30,740 nt of DNA from a virus, in IMG/VR virus record IMGVR_UViG_3300046482_000269, positions 1 to 30,740 of that record; one strand, 5' to 3'. The position numbers and the translations under genes are program-made. This document shows positions 28,959 through 30,740 of this stretch, piece by piece. Every line of letters begins with the position of its first letter. The first letter of the stretch is position 1. The notes under the pieces were generated by a model. It searched no databases and was not told the origin of the DNA. It was given only the letters and a program-made list of their open reading frames with translations.

Positions 28959-30089
28959 ATGCCGAATCTGCATAGCAGTGGTCCAGATACCCTGGCCGAG
29001 ATGAACGCCCAGCATTTCGACCTCCTCCCCGCCTGTATCGTCTCGACCACCTGGCCCACCGCCCCGGGCAGTGGCCTGACCATTGCCGCGTTCGCCACGC
29101 AGGGCTATGTCCGCAAGGGCAGCCTGCTCAGTTACGTCGATCAACCCGCGCGCGCCATCACCTTGCCCAGCGCGGCCGGCACCTACTACCTGGCCCTCAC
29201 CACCGACACCCACAGTACGCCGGGGAGTTTTACCCGGGTGCCTGGGAGCCACTACGCCTATCTCCAGAGCGCCAGTGCGCCGACGTACCCGGACGGCACC
29301 ACGCCGATTGCCTCAGCCGTGGTCAGTGGCGGGAACATCACGGCGGTGGATACCGCGCCAGCCCTGACGCCGCCGCTGTCGCGCCAGACGGCCGACGCGG
29401 TGGCGATTACGGGGGGGAGTGCCACGGGGCTCTCAACGGTGCGCAGCACGTATGACATGCAGGCGCTCCAGTTCGATGGCCTGGCGACCGCGCTGACGGA
29501 CATCGCCTCCTTTGCGGGGCACAAGATGGCCGGCACGAATCGCTGGAATCTCTACTGCGACGGCACCGCCAACAACTACCTCCAGGGGCCGCTGTCGCTC
29601 GCCGCCGCGACCCCGGACGCCAACTGTCAGTTGTTCATTCGCTTTCGCCATGACTCGATCACGGGCATCCTCCTGCGGCCCCTCGATGGCGATAGCGGCT
29701 CCTTTCAGCCGCTGGTGTTCCTCAATCAGGCCGGGGGCGTGGTGGGCTCGATCAGTACCACGGCCACCGCGACGGCGTACAATACGTCCTCAGATGTTAG
29801 GCTGAAATTTGGCGTGACCGCACTCACTGGAGCGCTGGAGGTGGTGACGAAGCTTCGGCCGGTGCGCTTTCGCTGGAACTATGACGACAGCAGTGGCATC
29901 GGTTTCCTTGCCCATGAAGCCCAGGCCGTGATTCCCGAGAGCGTGACGGGCCTGCCTGATCAAGTTGACGCAAATGGTCAAATAATCCCTCAAGGAATGG
30001 ACCACTCAAAATTAGTGCCATGGCTCGTTGGAGCCCTCCAAGAAGTCACCCAACGTCTCGAAGCGCTGGAAAGCGCGCTAGGAGTCTAA
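28959..30089 (+). CDS. tail spike/fibre with S74 intramolecular chaperone domain
   Basis: The 376-residue protein ends in a peptidase S74-type chaperone domain that drives trimer folding and then cuts itself off. SDVRLK carries the catalytic pair S278 and K283, followed by LRPVRFRWN, GIGFLAHEAQ and a final coiled coil QEVTQRLEALESAL. The N-terminal 265 residues are beta-rich and would form the mature fibre. Cleavage before S278 is expected from the family. ATG 28959 follows TAGGAGGACACG, in which TAG is the preceding stop. Confidence 0.85.
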   Translation: MPNLHSSGPDTLAEMNAQHFDLLPACIVSTTWPTAPGSGLTIAAFATQGYVRKGSLLSYVDQPARAITLPSAAGTYYLALTTDTHSTPGSFTRVPGSHYAYLQSASAPTYPDGTTPIASAVVSGGNITAVDTAPALTPPLSRQTADAVAITGGSATGLSTVRSTYDMQALQFDGLATALTDIASFAGHKMAGTNRWNLYCDGTANNYLQGPLSLAAATPDANCQLFIRFRHDSITGILLRPLDGDSGSFQPLVFLNQAGGVVGSISTTATATAYNTSSDVRLKFGVTALTGALEVVTKLRPVRFRWNYDDSSGIGFLAHEAQAVIPESVTGLPDQVDANGQIIPQGMDHSKLVPWLVGALQEVTQRLEALESALGV

Positions 30090-30090
30090 G

Positions 30091-30381
30091 ATGCCGATGG
30101 ATCAACTGGAGCGTGACACGGTGGCCAAGATGTCGGCGATCTGTAAAGAAGTGCTGGCCAGTCTCGAACCACGACTGCACGCGCTCAACGAGATTTATAA
30201 CGCCAGTGGCACGGGCGTGAGTAGCACCTTGAGCCAGGCAGAGATGGACGAAGAACCTGCCCTCGCCGGTCTCCAGAAGACGACCCTGGACGACGCAGCG
30301 TATGGGCTGACGGCGCAGGTCCTCCCGGCGATCACGGCCGCGTATGCCGCGCTGGCCGCCGTGGGTGCGCGCAATCTATGA
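30091..30381 (+). CDS. 96-aa helical protein after the fibre gene
   Basis: ATG 30091 follows AGGAGTCTAAG one base after the fibre stop. The product is helical with LEPRLHALNEIYNASG and an Ala-rich C-terminal helix (AITAAYAALAAVG). It resembles small fibre-assembly or tail-associated proteins only by position; no family recognised. It overlaps the next gene by four bases. Confidence 0.65.
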   Translation: MPMDQLERDTVAKMSAICKEVLASLEPRLHALNEIYNASGTGVSSTLSQAEMDEEPALAGLQKTTLDDAAYGLTAQVLPAITAAYAALAAVGARNL

Positions 30382-30593
30382 CCGCCGCCACCCTCCTCGC
30401 CGAACACACCCAGGCGCTCGACGCCGTGCTGTTGCGTTTGCGCGTCTTGGAACAGGAGACACAGACCTTGTTCCAACAGCGCTTGCGATTGGAAGGGGCC
30501 GTGCAGGCGCTTCAGGCGCTCGTGGACGCGTCCAGCACGCCGGAGGTCTGTGTGTGCAGCCAGGATGGCACGACGCCGCTGGTGGCACGCTAG
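30378..30593 (+). CDS. 71-aa coiled-coil protein
   Basis: ATG 30378 overlaps the previous TGA (ATGA). Residues 5-50 form a clear heptad coiled coil rich in Leu, Gln and Ala; the C-terminus holds CVC and a short polar tail. It is probably made with its neighbours. Function unknown. Confidence 0.65.
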   Translation: MTAATLLAEHTQALDAVLLRLRVLEQETQTLFQQRLRLEGAVQALQALVDASSTPEVCVCSQDGTTPLVAR

Positions 30594-30602
30594 GAGCCCC
30601 CT

Positions 30603-30740
30603 ATGCCCCTCCTGCTGCTCCTCGCCTGCTGCCTGCTCGGGTGTGGGGGCGTGCGCAGCATCGAGCGGGAAGGCTGTCCGCCGGCCACGCGGGTCTATAC
30701 CGTGTGGTCGACCATCCAGACCGTTACGCAGAGTCCGCCG
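30603..30740 (+). CDS. partial lipoprotein, 3-prime end outside window
   Basis: ATG 30603 follows TAGGAG (TAG is the previous stop). The first 14 residues, MPLLLLLACCLLGC, form a lipoprotein signal with lipobox LLGC, so C14 would be lipidated after signal peptidase II cleavage. At least 32 more residues follow, including two further cysteines at most and VYTVWSTIQTV. Size and position fit an outer-membrane spanin (Rz1-like), but a truncated sequence cannot settle this. Confidence 0.6.
   Translation, partial: MPLLLLLACCLLGCGGVRSIEREGCPPATRVYTVWSTIQTVTQSPP

Noticed and set aside
1-30740. CRISPR array, reverse transcriptase or diversity-generating element
   Set aside because: No regularly spaced direct repeats with unique spacers and no RT motif were seen on either strand.

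Overview
The window is most of a tailed double-stranded DNA bacteriophage genome, or of a prophage closely resembling one. Its head and tail genes follow the order of podovirus P22: small terminase, large terminase, portal, scaffold, coat protein, gp4-like and gp10-like tail accessory factors, then three large ejection-type proteins and tail fibre genes. The late genes are GC-rich; the early genes, the nuclease insertions and several intergenic stretches are more AT-rich. The lytic transglycosylase domain and a terminal lipoprotein with a lipobox suggest a Gram-negative host. This is inference, and I cannot name the host. No integrase is visible, so lifestyle is open, although two XRE-type regulators and an AlpA-like protein are present.

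Left part (1-9315), almost all on the minus strand. From right to left it holds a regulator and SWIM-protein block (8222-9315), an HNH nuclease gene on the plus strand between IS200/IS605-like hairpin ends (7465-8225), a promoter and XRE regulator (7171-7447), and a tightly overlapping early operon. That operon encodes a ParB-like protein, a triple zinc-ribbon protein, an AlpA-like HTH protein, several very small proteins and a VRR-NUC nuclease. Next come a CHC2-type zinc-finger primase-like protein, a RepA/AAA_25-type helicase, a six-copy iteron cluster that looks like a replication origin (1767-1945), and a fused SWIM plus single-strand-annealing-like recombination protein. Helicase, primase, iterons and annealing protein together form a replication and recombination module.

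Right part (9445-30740), mostly on the plus strand. A TTGACA promoter with a 9-bp inverted repeat drives a second XRE regulator. After a non-coding gap comes the packaging and head module (10081-16901), then the neck and tail module (16898-20276), which includes a collagen-like protein and a 2-oxoglutarate-dioxygenase-like protein. A minus-strand HNH endonuclease gene interrupts the late genes at 20273-21025. GNAT acetyltransferase and ejection proteins follow (21133-27102). A second minus-strand cassette of four small membrane or coiled-coil proteins sits at 27099-28119, with its own promoter and a structured leader. Tail fibre genes, including one with an S74 intramolecular chaperone domain, fill the end.

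The least ordinary points are these: the SWIM/annealing fusion that keeps an internal ribosome binding site; the HNH gene bounded by IS605-like ends without any transposase; the iteron cluster; short 3-prime remnants of other genes at three junctions; folded RNA leaders before minus-strand genes; and convergent genes whose stop codons interlock in four bases (CTAG or TTAG).
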